64,000 bases of DNA from an uncultured Negativicutes bacterium (GCA_900752195.1 CAADUJ010000007.1:248001-312000), one strand, 5' to 3'. Counted from the first letter of the stretch, positions 45,077 to 53,585 are shown. Numbers and translations: made by a program. Notes: generated by a model not told the origin, from the letters alone.

Positions 45077-45567
45077 GTACCATTTATGTAGGTATTGTCA
45101 GTGATAGCCATGGCCGTTTTCAGGCCTTGGAAAAAATGGTAGACTCTGCTCCCGATGTATGTGCCTGGATACACGGTGGTGATTATTGTGACGATGGTGA
45201 GGAATTATCCTATTATACAGGCGTGCCAGTGTATTCCGTCATGGGAAATAACGATTATTACCGTCCAGGTGCAGAGGCTCCGGAATGTCGCTCTGTTCAT
45301 GTAGGAGGCGTTACATTTGTCGTCATACATGGATCGCAGTGGTACGGTGAAAGAAGGGAGAAGAAGCTATTAGAATTGGCGAAGGAATATGATGCCCAAG
45401 TGGTCGTATTCGGCCATACCCATCGGCGGTATCTCCGTCAATATAATGACATTACCATTATGAATCCTGGCAGTATTGGATTGCCTCGTGACGGCAAGCA
45501 TGGTACGTTTGCCATCGTTTCCATTGAAGAGGGGACTATTCAAGATATAGAATTTAAAGAACTATGA
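45073..45567 (+). CDS. YfcE/MJ0936-type metallophosphodiesterase
   Basis: This 164-residue calcineurin-like phosphoesterase has the metal ligands in order: SDSHG (Asp10, His12), HGGDYCDDG, GNND near residues 58-61, VIHGSQW and FGHTHR near residues 115-120. Small members of this family hydrolyse phosphodiesters in vitro; the natural substrate is unknown. It is the last gene of the row that begins at 42750, and a terminator follows at 45576. Confidence 0.88.
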   Translation: MSTIYVGIVSDSHGRFQALEKMVDSAPDVCAWIHGGDYCDDGEELSYYTGVPVYSVMGNNDYYRPGAEAPECRSVHVGGVTFVVIHGSQWYGERREKKLLELAKEYDAQVVVFGHTHRRYLRQYNDITIMNPGSIGLPRDGKHGTFAIVSIEEGTIQDIEFKEL

Positions 45568-45575
45568 CGTGATAT

Positions 45576-45617
45576 AAGCTCTGCACCGAACATGATTTTA
45601 TGGGACAGAGCTTTTTT
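45576..45617 (+). terminator. Terminator after the phosphodiesterase gene
   Basis: AAGCTCTG at 45576-45583 pairs with CAGAGCTT at 45606-45613, followed by a T run. Confidence 0.75.
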
Positions 45618-45621
45618 ACTC

Positions 45622-45650
45622 TTGACAAAGAAGATAATTCCGTGTAAAAT
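45622..45650 (+). promoter_or_regulatory. Promoter of the tRNA cluster
   Basis: Consensus TTGACA at 45622-45627, 17-bp spacer, TAAAAT at 45645-45650, 13 bp before tRNA-Pro. Confidence 0.75.
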
Positions 45651-45662
45651 GATTTTTGTTGA

Positions 45663-45739
45663 CGGGGCATAGCGCAGTTTGGTAGCGCACCTGGCTTGGG
45701 ACCAGGGGGTCGCAGGTTCGAATCCTGCTGCTCCGACCA
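45663..45739 (+). tRNA. tRNA-Pro (anticodon UGG)
   Basis: A full cloverleaf: acceptor CGGGGCA / TGCTCCG, anticodon stem CCTGG / CCAGG with loop CTTGGGA (anticodon TGG), T-loop GTTCGAATC, and an encoded CCA at 45737-45739. Confidence 0.95.
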
Positions 45740-45746
45740 TCCGCAT

Positions 45747-45820
45747 GCGGGTGTAGCTCAATGGTAGAGCGCCAGCCTTCCAAGCTGGTTACGTGGGTTC
45801 GATTCCCATCACCCGCTCCA
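45747..45820 (+). tRNA. tRNA-Gly (anticodon UCC)
   Basis: Acceptor GCGGGTG / CACCCGC, anticodon loop CTTCCAA (anticodon TCC), T-loop GTTCGATTC, and an encoded CCA at the 3' end. It lies 7 bp after tRNA-Pro. Confidence 0.95.
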
Positions 45821-45832
45821 TTTTTTTATTCT

Positions 45833-45909
45833 GACTCAGTAGCTCAGCTGGATAGAGCAACAGCCTTCTAAGCTGTGGGTCTAGGGTTCGAATCCCTACT
45901 GGGTCACCA
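45833..45909 (+). tRNA. tRNA-Arg (anticodon UCU)
   Basis: Acceptor GACTCAG / CTGGGTC, anticodon stem ACAGC / GCTGT with loop CTTCTAA (anticodon TCT), T-loop GTTCGAATC, encoded CCA. It is the last tRNA of the cluster. Confidence 0.95.
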
Positions 45910-45924
45910 ATATTTTTGATTACG

Positions 45925-45962
45925 AAAATGATTATCAACATATGTTGGTAACCATTTTTTTT
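45925..45962 (+). terminator. Terminator of the tRNA cluster
   Basis: An imperfect 13-bp stem (AAATGATTATCAA against TTGGTAACCATTT, one mismatch) followed by a run of at least eight T residues. Confidence 0.75.
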
Positions 45963-46001
45963 TGCTATCCTTGTTGCACCATCTGTTTTATTATATTTTT
46001 T

Positions 46002-46075
46002 GATAGTATCCCTAGTGTAAATATGTTAGAATAAAAATAGTGTACATTGAATTTAAAAAGATGGAGGATACTATC
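46002..46075 (+). promoter_or_regulatory. Inverted repeat reaching the pyrK ribosome binding site
   Basis: GATAGTATCC at 46002-46011 is the exact complement of GGATACTATC at 46066-46075. The right arm includes the last bases of the GGAGG ribosome site and ends two bases before ATG 46078. In the mRNA it could mask the start of pyrK. Whether the transcript begins upstream of the left arm is not known. Confidence 0.45.
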
Positions 46076-46077
46076 TT

Positions 46078-46833
46078 ATGAAGTTTGTGGAATTAGCAGA
46101 AATCCGGGAAAATACACCGATTATTCCCAGTATCTGGAAGATGGTTTTCCATGCGCCAAAGATTGCGGCTGAAGCAAAGGCAGGACAGTTTGTCAATCTG
46201 CACTATGATGGAGGTAAGACATTCCTGCGTCGTCCTTTTGGTGTCGTCGATGTTGATACAGATGGTAACGTTACGATCATCTATCGGGTAATTGGCACGG
46301 GAACAGAAGAGTTCTCTCATCTTAGTACAGGTGATTGTGTCAGTGTCCAGGGCCCTTTGGGAGACGGTCATTTTACGACATTGCAGGGAAAGGCCCTTCT
46401 TGTCGGCGGCGGCGTTGGTCTGGCCCCTCTCATTTATTTAGCGAAACAATTAGATCATCCCATTGTCTTAGTTGCGGGAAAGACAGCAGAAGAAACATTC
46501 TGGACTGATTTCTTTGAACCTTATGCAGAAAAGATTTATGTTACAACAGATGATGGTTCAAGAGGCATGAAGGGATTTGCTGTCGACGCGTTACCTTATA
46601 TACTTCAGCAACATCCTATCCAGCGCATATCCGTTTGCGGCCCTACCGTGATGATGAAAACGATTGCAGAAGCATCGTATACTGCGCATATAGACTGTGA
46701 AGTATCATTGGAAAAACGCATGGCCTGTGGCTTTGGTGTCTGCTTAGGCTGTACTTTTATGAGCCAGGTAGATGGTAAACGCTATAAGGTTTGTGCCGAT
46801 GGTCCTGTATTTGCAGCGAAGGAGGTTTTCTAA
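46078..46833 (+). CDS. pyrK: Dihydroorotate dehydrogenase electron transfer subunit PyrK
   Basis: PyrK carries FAD and a [2Fe-2S] cluster and passes electrons from dihydroorotate oxidation in PyrD to NAD. The 251-residue protein has the ferredoxin-reductase fold: RRPFGVVD for FAD near residues 51-58 and VGGGVGLAPL for the pyridine nucleotide near 108-117. The cluster cysteines are at 217, 222, 225 and 239. GGAGG precedes ATG 46078. The stop overlaps pyrD by one base, as expected for the type 1B enzyme pair. Other pyrimidine genes are not in the window. Confidence 0.93.
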   Translation: MKFVELAEIRENTPIIPSIWKMVFHAPKIAAEAKAGQFVNLHYDGGKTFLRRPFGVVDVDTDGNVTIIYRVIGTGTEEFSHLSTGDCVSVQGPLGDGHFTTLQGKALLVGGGVGLAPLIYLAKQLDHPIVLVAGKTAEETFWTDFFEPYAEKIYVTTDDGSRGMKGFAVDALPYILQQHPIQRISVCGPTVMMKTIAEASYTAHIDCEVSLEKRMACGFGVCLGCTFMSQVDGKRYKVCADGPVFAAKEVF

Positions 46834-47747
46834 TGAATATGGATCGTCTTGGGACAAATTTTTTAGGTATTCCCATGGTAAATCCTATCATGGGTGCGTC
46901 CGGTACATTTGGCTTTGGCGTAGAATACGAAGATTTTTTAGACTTGCACCACGTAGGCGCCGTCATATCGAAAGGAATTACGCCTCTTGCCCGCCCCGGT
47001 AATAAAGGTGTCCGCATTGCAGAAACTCCGTCGGGCATGTTGAATTGTATCGGTTTGGAAAACCCCGGCGTTCAGGCGTTTATTGAACATATCCTGCCAA
47101 AAACCAAAACATATACGACGCCTCTTATCGTAAACATTTCAGCAGGAACGGCAGAGGAGTATGGCGCATTAGCCTCTACGTTGGATATAGATGGTGTAGC
47201 GGCTTTAGAAGTCAATATATCCTGCCCTAATGTCAAAGAAGGCGGCATCGTCTTTGGTACGGATCCTCGGGCGGCAGCGGATGTAACGGCGCATGTAAAG
47301 AAAAATACCCATAAGCCAGTCATCGTAAAACTGTCGCCGAATGTGACAGATATTACTGTCATGGCCAAGGCCGTAGAAGCTGCTGGTGCCGATGCTGTGT
47401 CTCTCATCAATACGTTGACGGGTATGGCTATTGATATTCATTCCCGACGCCCTGTGTTGGGAAATATTACAGGTGGTCTTTCAGGTCCGGCATTGAAACC
47501 TATTGCACTGCGCATGGTATGGCAAACGGCAAAGGCTGTATCCATTCCTATCTTGGGCCTCGGTGGCATATCGTCATGGCAGGACGTGGTCGAATTCATG
47601 TTGGCTGGCGCGAGTACAGTAGCCGTAGGTGCCTATAATTTTGTAGATCCTTCCATCATAGCGACCATTGCCGATGATCTGCAAGAATATTGTCAAAAAG
47701 AAGGCATCCAGAACATCAGTGAAATTGTCGGCGCTCTTATGGATTAA
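46833..47747 (+). CDS. pyrD: Dihydroorotate dehydrogenase, type 1B catalytic subunit
   Basis: PyrD oxidises dihydroorotate to orotate in pyrimidine synthesis. The 304-residue FMN-binding TIM barrel has the opening MGASGTFGFG, then GLENPGV, the catalytic loop NISCPNVKEGG (Cys as base, typical of class 1), VKLSPNV and GGLSGPAL. The frame is open from 46791, but AAGGAGG and the TAATG overlap with pyrK fix the start at 46833. It forms the heterotetramer with PyrK. Confidence 0.94.
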   Translation: MNMDRLGTNFLGIPMVNPIMGASGTFGFGVEYEDFLDLHHVGAVISKGITPLARPGNKGVRIAETPSGMLNCIGLENPGVQAFIEHILPKTKTYTTPLIVNISAGTAEEYGALASTLDIDGVAALEVNISCPNVKEGGIVFGTDPRAAADVTAHVKKNTHKPVIVKLSPNVTDITVMAKAVEAAGADAVSLINTLTGMAIDIHSRRPVLGNITGGLSGPALKPIALRMVWQTAKAVSIPILGLGGISSWQDVVEFMLAGASTVAVGAYNFVDPSIIATIADDLQEYCQKEGIQNISEIVGALMD

Positions 47748-47764
47748 GTGCGAAGGAGGTCTAT

Positions 47765-48388
47765 ATGTTTGATTTTGATTTAATGTCCATGGTTGCCGGC
47801 ATCCCCGGTTTAATCATTGCCTTAGCTATACATGAATATGCCCATGCCTTAGTGGCAGATCGGTTAGGGGATCCTACACCTAGGATGATGGGCCGACTGA
47901 CGCTGAATCCTGTTGCTCATATCGACCCCATTGGTCTTATCATGCTGTTTGTTGCGCGTTTTGGGTGGGCTAAGCCTGTTATGATTGACCCTTCTAATTT
48001 CCGGAATTGGCGTACCGGTGAAATCTGGGTAGCTTTGGCAGGCCCGACGTCGAACTTACTTATTGGCTTTTTGGCAGCGTTCATTCAAATCCTGTGTTAT
48101 CGACTCGGTTTTTGGTCTAGCGGATTGAATATCGTCATTACGCTTATCATTATTTACAATGTGAACTTTGCCATTTTCAATCTGATTCCGTTGCCGCCTT
48201 TAGACGGATCAAAGTTGTTGTTGGCATTTTTACCCAATCAATGGGCTGAGAAGATGGCTATGATCGAACGATATAGTTTTTTAATCCTCATTGCCCTCAT
48301 GATGACGCCTGTGTTCTCTATGATACTCGTTCCACTGTCGCGTCTTGTGTTATCCGTTTATTCGATGATTTTAGGTATTTTTTTCTGA
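47765..48388 (+). CDS. Site-2 protease family membrane metalloprotease (M50)
   Basis: The 207-residue integral membrane protein has the zinc motif HEYAH at residues 23-27 and the second metal-site segment LNPVAHIDPIG near 56-66. The later NLIPLPPLDGSKLL gives the third ligand. It belongs to the compact YwhC-like group with no PDZ domain. These proteases cut substrates within the membrane; a target is not known. It lies 17 bp after pyrD and 18 bp before a secreted protein gene, so all may be one transcript. Confidence 0.88.
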   Translation: MFDFDLMSMVAGIPGLIIALAIHEYAHALVADRLGDPTPRMMGRLTLNPVAHIDPIGLIMLFVARFGWAKPVMIDPSNFRNWRTGEIWVALAGPTSNLLIGFLAAFIQILCYRLGFWSSGLNIVITLIIIYNVNFAIFNLIPLPPLDGSKLLLAFLPNQWAEKMAMIERYSFLILIALMMTPVFSMILVPLSRLVLSVYSMILGIFF

Positions 48389-48406
48389 TGTAAGGAGGTA
48401 TAGCCG

Positions 48407-48958
48407 ATGCAACAACTTAAGAAATATATTCTTTCAATAGTGGCTGGCGGCCTTCTGATTCCTGCTACTGCAGGTGCATTCGATTACAATCTTTCTATTG
48501 ATGAAATCAGTGAATCGCCGCTTACAGCATATAATACGATTTACTTAGGCATGCCTAAGAAGGATTTTGCCTTGAATTTTTCCGTCTTGCCTGATTGGAC
48601 TTTTTATGCGAGTGATGGCGTCTTTGAAAAGGCGGAACGAAAAGGTGATTTTGACGGTAATACCGTTATAGAAGGTCTTGATATCTACACCGCCAATGGC
48701 ACACCTGACGGACGGGTATTGGCCTTTGAAAATTATTTTAAGTGTCCCAATAAGCGCATGGCCCGTGAAATGTATGCGCGCCTTTCTGGAACCATCTATG
48801 CATCCATGGAAAATTTCCCATCCTATCAGTCGGACAAAGAAATCCGTTGGATTGAGGGAGATGTTACTATCGTGACCTACATTGATGAACGGAAGGACGA
48901 TGCCGGATATTATACTGTGGTCATTCGTCGCTATAACAATACTGTCATGAATCAGTAA
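48407..48958 (+). CDS. Unknown secreted protein
   Basis: This 183-residue protein has a clear signal peptide (basic start, a hydrophobic stretch, likely cleavage after AGA near residue 24). The mature part starts FDYNLSIDE and is acidic and mixed alpha/beta, without cysteines that pair obviously; one Cys occurs in FKCPNKRMA. I do not recognise the family. In a diderm cell it would be periplasmic. AAGGAGG precedes the ATG and it lies 18 bp after the M50 protease gene, hinting that it may be a partner or substrate. Confidence 0.65.
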   Translation: MQQLKKYILSIVAGGLLIPATAGAFDYNLSIDEISESPLTAYNTIYLGMPKKDFALNFSVLPDWTFYASDGVFEKAERKGDFDGNTVIEGLDIYTANGTPDGRVLAFENYFKCPNKRMAREMYARLSGTIYASMENFPSYQSDKEIRWIEGDVTIVTYIDERKDDAGYYTVVIRRYNNTVMNQ

Positions 48959-48972
48959 GCTATGGAATATAT

Positions 48973-49000
48973 TTGACATATTCTATAATTCTGCTATAAT
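48973..49000 (+). promoter_or_regulatory. Promoter of htpX
   Basis: Perfect TTGACA at 48973-48978 and perfect TATAAT at 48995-49000 with a 16-bp spacer. Confidence 0.8.
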
Positions 49001-49067
49001 ATAGTGAAACCTGATTTTACCTTTTGACTTTTAGATGTGTAAGTATGACAGAATAGAGGAGATTCGT

Positions 49068-49922
49068 ATGAATTCTATTAAAACTGCATTTCTTATGACC
49101 TTATTGGCTGGTATTATGATGCTGATTGGTAAGGCCTTTGGTGGGAACCAGGGAATGATGATCATGCTGGTCATCGCTATTGGTATGAACTTTTTTACCT
49201 ATTGGTTCAGCGACTCCATGGTCATCAAGGCCTATCGTTGTCAAGAAGTAGGTCCGGATCATCGTCTCTATGTGATCATCCAGGACCTGGCCCAGCGGGC
49301 AGAGCTCCCGATGCCGAAGGTCTATATCATTCCCACACAGGTACCTAATGCGTTTGCGACGGGACGTAATCCTTCTCACGCAGCTGTAGCCGCTACAGAA
49401 GGTATTCTCAAGATGCTTGATGATGAAGAAATCCGCGGCGTTTTAGCTCATGAAATGAGCCATATTTTACATCGTGATATTTTGATCAGTACGATTGTAG
49501 CAACGTTTGCGTCGGTTATCGCCTGGATTGCAAACATTGCTCAGTGGGCAGCTATTTTCGGTCGTGGTAATGATGACGACGAAAATGGAGGCATCGTGGG
49601 ATTGCTCGTCACCATTATTATTGCACCGTTGGCTGCTTCGATTATTCAGTTTGGCATCAGCCGTACCCGCGAATACATGGCTGATGAAGAAGGCGGTCGT
49701 ATGACCGATGATCCTCTTGCATTAGCACGGGCGTTGGCTAAAATCGATAACTACGCTCATTACCAGGTCTTGCCAGGTGCTACTAAAGCAACGGCTCACA
49801 TGTGTATCATCAATCCCTTTGCCGGTATTTCATCGGGTTTGATGAATCTTTTCAGTACCCATCCATCGACGAAAAGCCGTATCGAACGACTTCAGGAATT
49901 AGATCATGAACTTCATGGTTGA
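49068..49922 (+). CDS. htpX: Membrane zinc metalloprotease HtpX
   Basis: HtpX (284 residues) degrades misfolded membrane proteins on the cytoplasmic side. Two N-terminal helices are followed by the HEMSH zinc motif at about residues 128-132 and the later glutamate in REYMADEEG. A further pair of hydrophobic segments lies between them. AGAGGAG precedes ATG 49068; an upstream in-frame ATG at 49035 lacks such a site. It has its own consensus promoter and a large terminator. No CIRCE or CtsR site was seen. Confidence 0.92.
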   Translation: MNSIKTAFLMTLLAGIMMLIGKAFGGNQGMMIMLVIAIGMNFFTYWFSDSMVIKAYRCQEVGPDHRLYVIIQDLAQRAELPMPKVYIIPTQVPNAFATGRNPSHAAVAATEGILKMLDDEEIRGVLAHEMSHILHRDILISTIVATFASVIAWIANIAQWAAIFGRGNDDDENGGIVGLLVTIIIAPLAASIIQFGISRTREYMADEEGGRMTDDPLALARALAKIDNYAHYQVLPGATKATAHMCIINPFAGISSGLMNLFSTHPSTKSRIERLQELDHELHG

Positions 49923-49931
49923 TGGCAATAT

Positions 49932-50015
49932 AAAAAACACCTTTGTCTGATATGTACGCGCTTTACGGGACATCCCGTAGAGCGCGTACAATCTGTAGGC
50001 AAAGGTGTTTTTTTT
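49932..50015. terminator. Long bidirectional terminator between htpX and the dehydroquinase-like gene
   Basis: The outer stem AAAACACCTTTG / CAAAGGTGTTTT encloses an inner stem TGTACGCGC.. / ..GCGCGTACA with loop ACAT. A runs on the left and T runs on the right serve both strands. Confidence 0.85.
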
Positions 50016-50032
50016 ACGTCTTATGGAAGACG

Positions 50033-50779
50033 TTATTTTTCTTCTTTTTCTTTCAGGATTGCGTGTAGTTGCTCACATGAAGGAAGTTCATCTGTTTCCC
50101 CATCTACGTCAGCATATACAATGGGCGAAAAGAAGGTATTTCCTTTTTTGAGTTCTTCTTTTGCAATGGCTCCTGTCGGTTCGATGATAATACGATAGCC
50201 AAAGTTATCATTCATGAATTCCGTTGCACTATCCTGGAGCAAATCGAGTTCTTCTTTCGACGTAACGGGGCAGATAAGATGGAAGGCGTTTAAGGAATCA
50301 ATATCTGTGAAAGGTTCTAGCTTTGTTGCCAATTCAGAAGCACTTACAGGCGTATCAAGATGGAGTGTGACGATGGGAATCAGTCCTGTATCATCGCACT
50401 GGTCACATAAATCTTCAATCGTATCCATATCTGTCGCCGATTCTATTTCCAGCGCATCACAGAGGCCGCAACGAATGGCAAAGCTCAGGATATCGTAGTA
50501 ATCACGAGCTGTCTGGTAATATTCAGGAAGTTTTTTCATGTCACATGAAAAGATGACAGGTTCTTCATTGGTTACCGATTGAATCATGAGAATGGCGTTC
50601 CAAAGTTGCGAAAGGTTTGGCAGGCCCGCAAAGGATCCCGCCTTGAATTCAATGATATCATGAGGCTTCTTCATGATATCTTCGCAACGGAAACATATAT
50701 CACCTACTGTTTCTCCTTCACAGGGGACGCACAGAATAGGTTTTTTACTGTTTAAACGAAGTTTAACTAAATTAGACAT
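50033..50779 (-). CDS. Type I 3-dehydroquinate dehydratase-like protein lacking the Schiff-base lysine
   Basis: The 248-residue protein follows the pattern and length of AroD-type dehydroquinases: PILCVPCEGETVGDI at the start, IIEFKAGSF (Glu44), YYDILSFAI and then VTLHLDTPVSASEL with His140. An end segment SCEQLHAIL resembles the APGQ region. In AroD the lysine that forms the Schiff base lies 27 residues after the catalytic His; here that place is His167 (NAFHLICP). The arginines that bind the substrate carboxylate also look replaced. It is therefore unlikely to be a working dehydratase. GGAGG seven bases before ATG 50779 fixes the start. Fold assignment is from motif reading only. Confidence 0.6.
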   Translation of the reverse strand: MSNLVKLRLNSKKPILCVPCEGETVGDICFRCEDIMKKPHDIIEFKAGSFAGLPNLSQLWNAILMIQSVTNEEPVIFSCDMKKLPEYYQTARDYYDILSFAIRCGLCDALEIESATDMDTIEDLCDQCDDTGLIPIVTLHLDTPVSASELATKLEPFTDIDSLNAFHLICPVTSKEELDLLQDSATEFMNDNFGYRIIIEPTGAIAKEELKKGNTFFSPIVYADVDGETDELPSCEQLHAILKEKEEK

Positions 50780-50888
50780 CCTATAGCCTCCTATCATAGA
50801 CGATGCTTGCTATGTGTATCGTATATTTATCTCTTTTATTATAGTGTATCCCCTTGATTAGGGCAAGTCCACTGAGATGAGATAGTCT

Positions 50889-50917
50889 TTGCCCGACTAC
50901 GTGTGGTCTGATATAAT
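50889..50917 (+). promoter_or_regulatory. Promoter before the small unknown gene at 50947
   Basis: TTGCCC at 50889-50894, 17-bp spacer, extended -10 TGA-TATAAT ending at 50917. Confidence 0.65.
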
Positions 50918-50946
50918 AAATATAATGAAATCGAAGGAGTGATACT

Positions 50947-51342
50947 ATGAACGTGTATGTCAATGGAGAAATGAAAGGCCTTCACGTGTATGATCGGACG
51001 ACAGGAGCCGATTATGCTAAGGCTGTCGTATGCGCACAAGAACAGCTCGAAACAGGTCCTATGGGCGAGTTTATGATGACGGAGGAAGAATATCAGGACT
51101 GGAAGGATCAACTGGCTGTATTGCAGGAATCGGAAGATATACGATATCGACTGAAGGATCTTGTGGATGAAGAAGAGCTCAATCGATATCTTTATGAAGA
51201 TACGATGTATCTCGTTCATATCCGGGAAACTATCGAAGGCGAGCACTATTGTCTGAAAGAGCTGGAAACTGCGTTAGAAGAGAAAAATGTGACATGGTTG
51301 AAACAACACAGATTCGATAAGGTCATAGAAGGGCTCGTTTAG
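50947..51342 (+). CDS. Unknown small cytoplasmic protein
   Basis: This 131-residue, strongly acidic, probably all-helical protein after residue 40 has no recognisable family. Its start, MNVYVNGEMKGLHVYDRTTG, is a short beta part. The segment MMTEEEYQDWKDQLAVLQESED looks like an amphipathic helix. It has a good promoter and an AAGGAG site 7-8 bases before the ATG, and it stands alone, so it is probably a real gene. Confidence 0.6.
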   Translation: MNVYVNGEMKGLHVYDRTTGADYAKAVVCAQEQLETGPMGEFMMTEEEYQDWKDQLAVLQESEDIRYRLKDLVDEEELNRYLYEDTMYLVHIRETIEGEHYCLKELETALEEKNVTWLKQHRFDKVIEGLV

Positions 51343-51363
51343 TACGTATCTTTCATAAAATAC

Positions 51364-51392
51364 TTGTCATACTTCTAGAGGTGTGGTATCCT
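51364..51392 (+). promoter_or_regulatory. Promoter of the polysaccharide deacetylase gene
   Basis: TTGTCA at 51364-51369, 17-bp spacer, extended -10 TGG-TATCCT ending at 51392. Confidence 0.55.
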
Positions 51393-51434
51393 TTAACGGT
51401 GCATACTTAGAGTAAAGACAAGGGAGTCTTTGAA

Positions 51435-52286
51435 GTGAAAAAGTTTTTTACCTGGTTCTTAGGAATCATGCTTTCAATGATAGTGCTCATTGCAGGTATT
51501 TTTGCGTACTGGTATTTTGGGTCTACCAATTATTTACTGACAGGTGTGCCAGTCCTGAATTATCATCAAGTAAATAATAAATACCAGACTGTCCTTACGA
51601 TGAAGCCTGAAAACTTTGATGAACAAATGAAATACCTTCATGACAATGATTACCATAGTATTACGCAGGAAGAATTTGATGCGTATATGAGTGGCGATGG
51701 CGATTTGCCTGACCGGCCGGTCATGATTACCTTTGATGATGGGTATATCGATAATTATAAGGAAGCATATCCTATTTTAAAGAAATATGGCTTTACAGCT
51801 ACGATTTTTGTCATTACCGATCTCGTTGGTAAGCCGGGATATCTGACATGGCCTATGATTCAGGAAATGGGCGCCGATGGCATTCAATTCGGTTCTCATA
51901 CGATTAGCCATAAACCGCTGACCTCTTTTGATCGTAACGGCGTACGACGAGAGTTACAAGAATCGAAAAAAATCATCGAGGCCCATACCGGACAGCCTTG
52001 TACGTATATAGCCTTTCCTGAAGGTAAGTTCAATGATGTCGTTATGGAGGAAACGAAAAAGGCCGGATATAAATATGCCTTTTCCGTTGAAACAGGCCGT
52101 GATTTCCCGTGGGATGACCATTACGAATTGGATCGTGTCCCCATGTTTGAAGGGCCTATCAGCTTTAAACACTTCAAATTCCGTCTGACTTTCAGCGCGT
52201 TTAGTGCACTAGTCTGGAAGTCACATAAATATTTTGAAAATATTGAATGTACAAAAAGTATTGCAAAAGAGATTCCCTATCCATAA
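51435..52286 (+). CDS. Membrane-anchored polysaccharide deacetylase (NodB domain)
   Basis: The 283-residue protein has one N-terminal membrane helix (about residues 5-27) and a NodB homology domain facing the periplasm or cell wall. The catalytic TFDDG motif is near residues 98-102 and the metal histidines are in SHTISHKPL near 156-164. A second conserved segment, FPEGKFND, replaces the usual RxPY motif. Such enzymes remove acetyl groups from surface glycans, including peptidoglycan or poly-N-acetylglucosamine. The start is a GTG with AGGGAG upstream. It is monocistronic. Confidence 0.87.
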   Translation: MKKFFTWFLGIMLSMIVLIAGIFAYWYFGSTNYLLTGVPVLNYHQVNNKYQTVLTMKPENFDEQMKYLHDNDYHSITQEEFDAYMSGDGDLPDRPVMITFDDGYIDNYKEAYPILKKYGFTATIFVITDLVGKPGYLTWPMIQEMGADGIQFGSHTISHKPLTSFDRNGVRRELQESKKIIEAHTGQPCTYIAFPEGKFNDVVMEETKKAGYKYAFSVETGRDFPWDDHYELDRVPMFEGPISFKHFKFRLTFSAFSALVWKSHKYFENIECTKSIAKEIPYP

Positions 52287-52309
52287 CAGGTAATATATAC
52301 TTGGATATG

Positions 52310-52359
52310 AAAAAGCCTCCTTCTCTGCTGAAAATCAGCGAAGAAGGGGCTTTTTTTTC
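52310..52359. terminator. Bidirectional terminator between deacetylase and alcohol dehydrogenase genes
   Basis: AAAAAGCCTCCTTCT pairs with AGAAGGGGCTTTTT-type sequence around an inner CGCTGATTTTC-like hairpin. T runs are available on both strands. Confidence 0.8.
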
Positions 52360-52382
52360 ATAGTCGTTGCGTCCGTATCATT

Positions 52383-53552
52383 TTAACAATAGGCTTTCTT
52401 ATAAATGGCAACACAGGCTTCTTCAGAAAGAGTGACCCTGTCGTTGGCAAATAAAAAGGCCATGGCAGATTGTGCGATATGGGCCATTTGGGGAAATTCT
52501 GATGGCGTTATATTGTAGTCCCGCATGTGCAGATCCTGAACGTCGCAAGCCTTTTTCAACTCTTCCAGAGCAAGTAAAAATTCTTCTGGTCCCGTAGCGC
52601 TTTCATTACCTAAGTAGTGGGCCAGTTGGATGAATCGGTCATCCATTTCATGGGTGTCGATTAAGTAGGAGAAGTAAGCATGACTCAACATGATAAGACC
52701 GGCGCCATGAGGAAGTTCTTGATGGAACGATGAAAGTGAATGTTCCAATGAATGATGGCTGATCGTAGAAGACAGGACCATTTCTATTCCTCCTAAGTAG
52801 CTGGCAAAAGCCACCTCTGTTCTAGCTTTGATATTCTTGCCCTCTGCAACGGCCTGGGGAAGGTAGGCAGCAATACGCTGAATGGCTTCGCGGGCGACCA
52901 TTTCACTTACTGCATTACTCTTGTTTGAAAGGTATCCTTCTATATTGTGAAACAGTGCATCAAACCCCTGATAAGCAGTAAAACGAGGTGGCACTGATAC
53001 CATCAGTTCAGGATCGATAATAGCTAGTTTAGGGAATAAGGATCTATCTTTGATGGGCGTCTTTTCTTGTGTGTCAGGATTGGTGATTACGCCGCCGGCA
53101 TCTGTTTCAGAGCCTGTTCCAGCTGTCGTTGGAATTGCGACGATGGGAAGGGGCGTATTGGCAATTTTCTTTTTGCCACCGGTACCATTGGTGATATAAT
53201 CCCATACATCACCGCCGTTGGTGGCAACGACAGCGATGCCTTTAGCTGCATCGAGAACGGAGCCGCCGCCGAGAGCAACCAAAAAATCTACGTTGCCAGC
53301 ACTGGCAATGCGACCGCCATTAGTGACGGTTTCACGAAGCGGATTTGCTTCGATTTTGTCGTACAACAAAAACGTGACTCTCGCTGACCGGAGTTGCTCT
53401 TCTGTGCGGGATAAATAGCCATTTTCCTTGGTAGATTTTCCATTTGATGTGATAATCAAAGCTTTTTTTCCTGGCAGGGGAAGTTCGTGTAAATGATTTA
53501 ATTGGCCTGCGCCAAAAACGGCATGAGTCGGTATATTGAATTGAAACATCAT
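52383..53552 (-). CDS. Iron-containing alcohol dehydrogenase
   Basis: This 389-residue group III alcohol dehydrogenase has the nucleotide motif GGGSVLDAAKG near residues 94-104. The metal ligands are in DALFHNIEGYLS, HHSLEHSL and LPHGAGLIMLSHA. The TTAGTGSE motif (near 142-149) is also typical. It reduces aldehydes to alcohols or works in reverse with NAD(P)H; the substrate is uncertain, and butanol or lactaldehyde dehydrogenases are possible relatives. ATG 53549 is an alternative start one codon in. It has its own promoter on the minus strand. Confidence 0.9.
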   Translation of the reverse strand: MMFQFNIPTHAVFGAGQLNHLHELPLPGKKALIITSNGKSTKENGYLSRTEEQLRSARVTFLLYDKIEANPLRETVTNGGRIASAGNVDFLVALGGGSVLDAAKGIAVVATNGGDVWDYITNGTGGKKKIANTPLPIVAIPTTAGTGSETDAGGVITNPDTQEKTPIKDRSLFPKLAIIDPELMVSVPPRFTAYQGFDALFHNIEGYLSNKSNAVSEMVAREAIQRIAAYLPQAVAEGKNIKARTEVAFASYLGGIEMVLSSTISHHSLEHSLSSFHQELPHGAGLIMLSHAYFSYLIDTHEMDDRFIQLAHYLGNESATGPEEFLLALEELKKACDVQDLHMRDYNITPSEFPQMAHIAQSAMAFLFANDRVTLSEEACVAIYKKAYC

Positions 53553-53585
53553 CGTATCATCCTTTCTGCTATGTTGTATTGTATT

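Noticed and set aside
45540..45761. Minus-strand frame across the tRNA-Pro gene containing GFEPATPWSQARCA
   Set aside because: This is the well-known false protein made by the antisense of tRNA genes; no ribosome site and it overlaps the tRNA.
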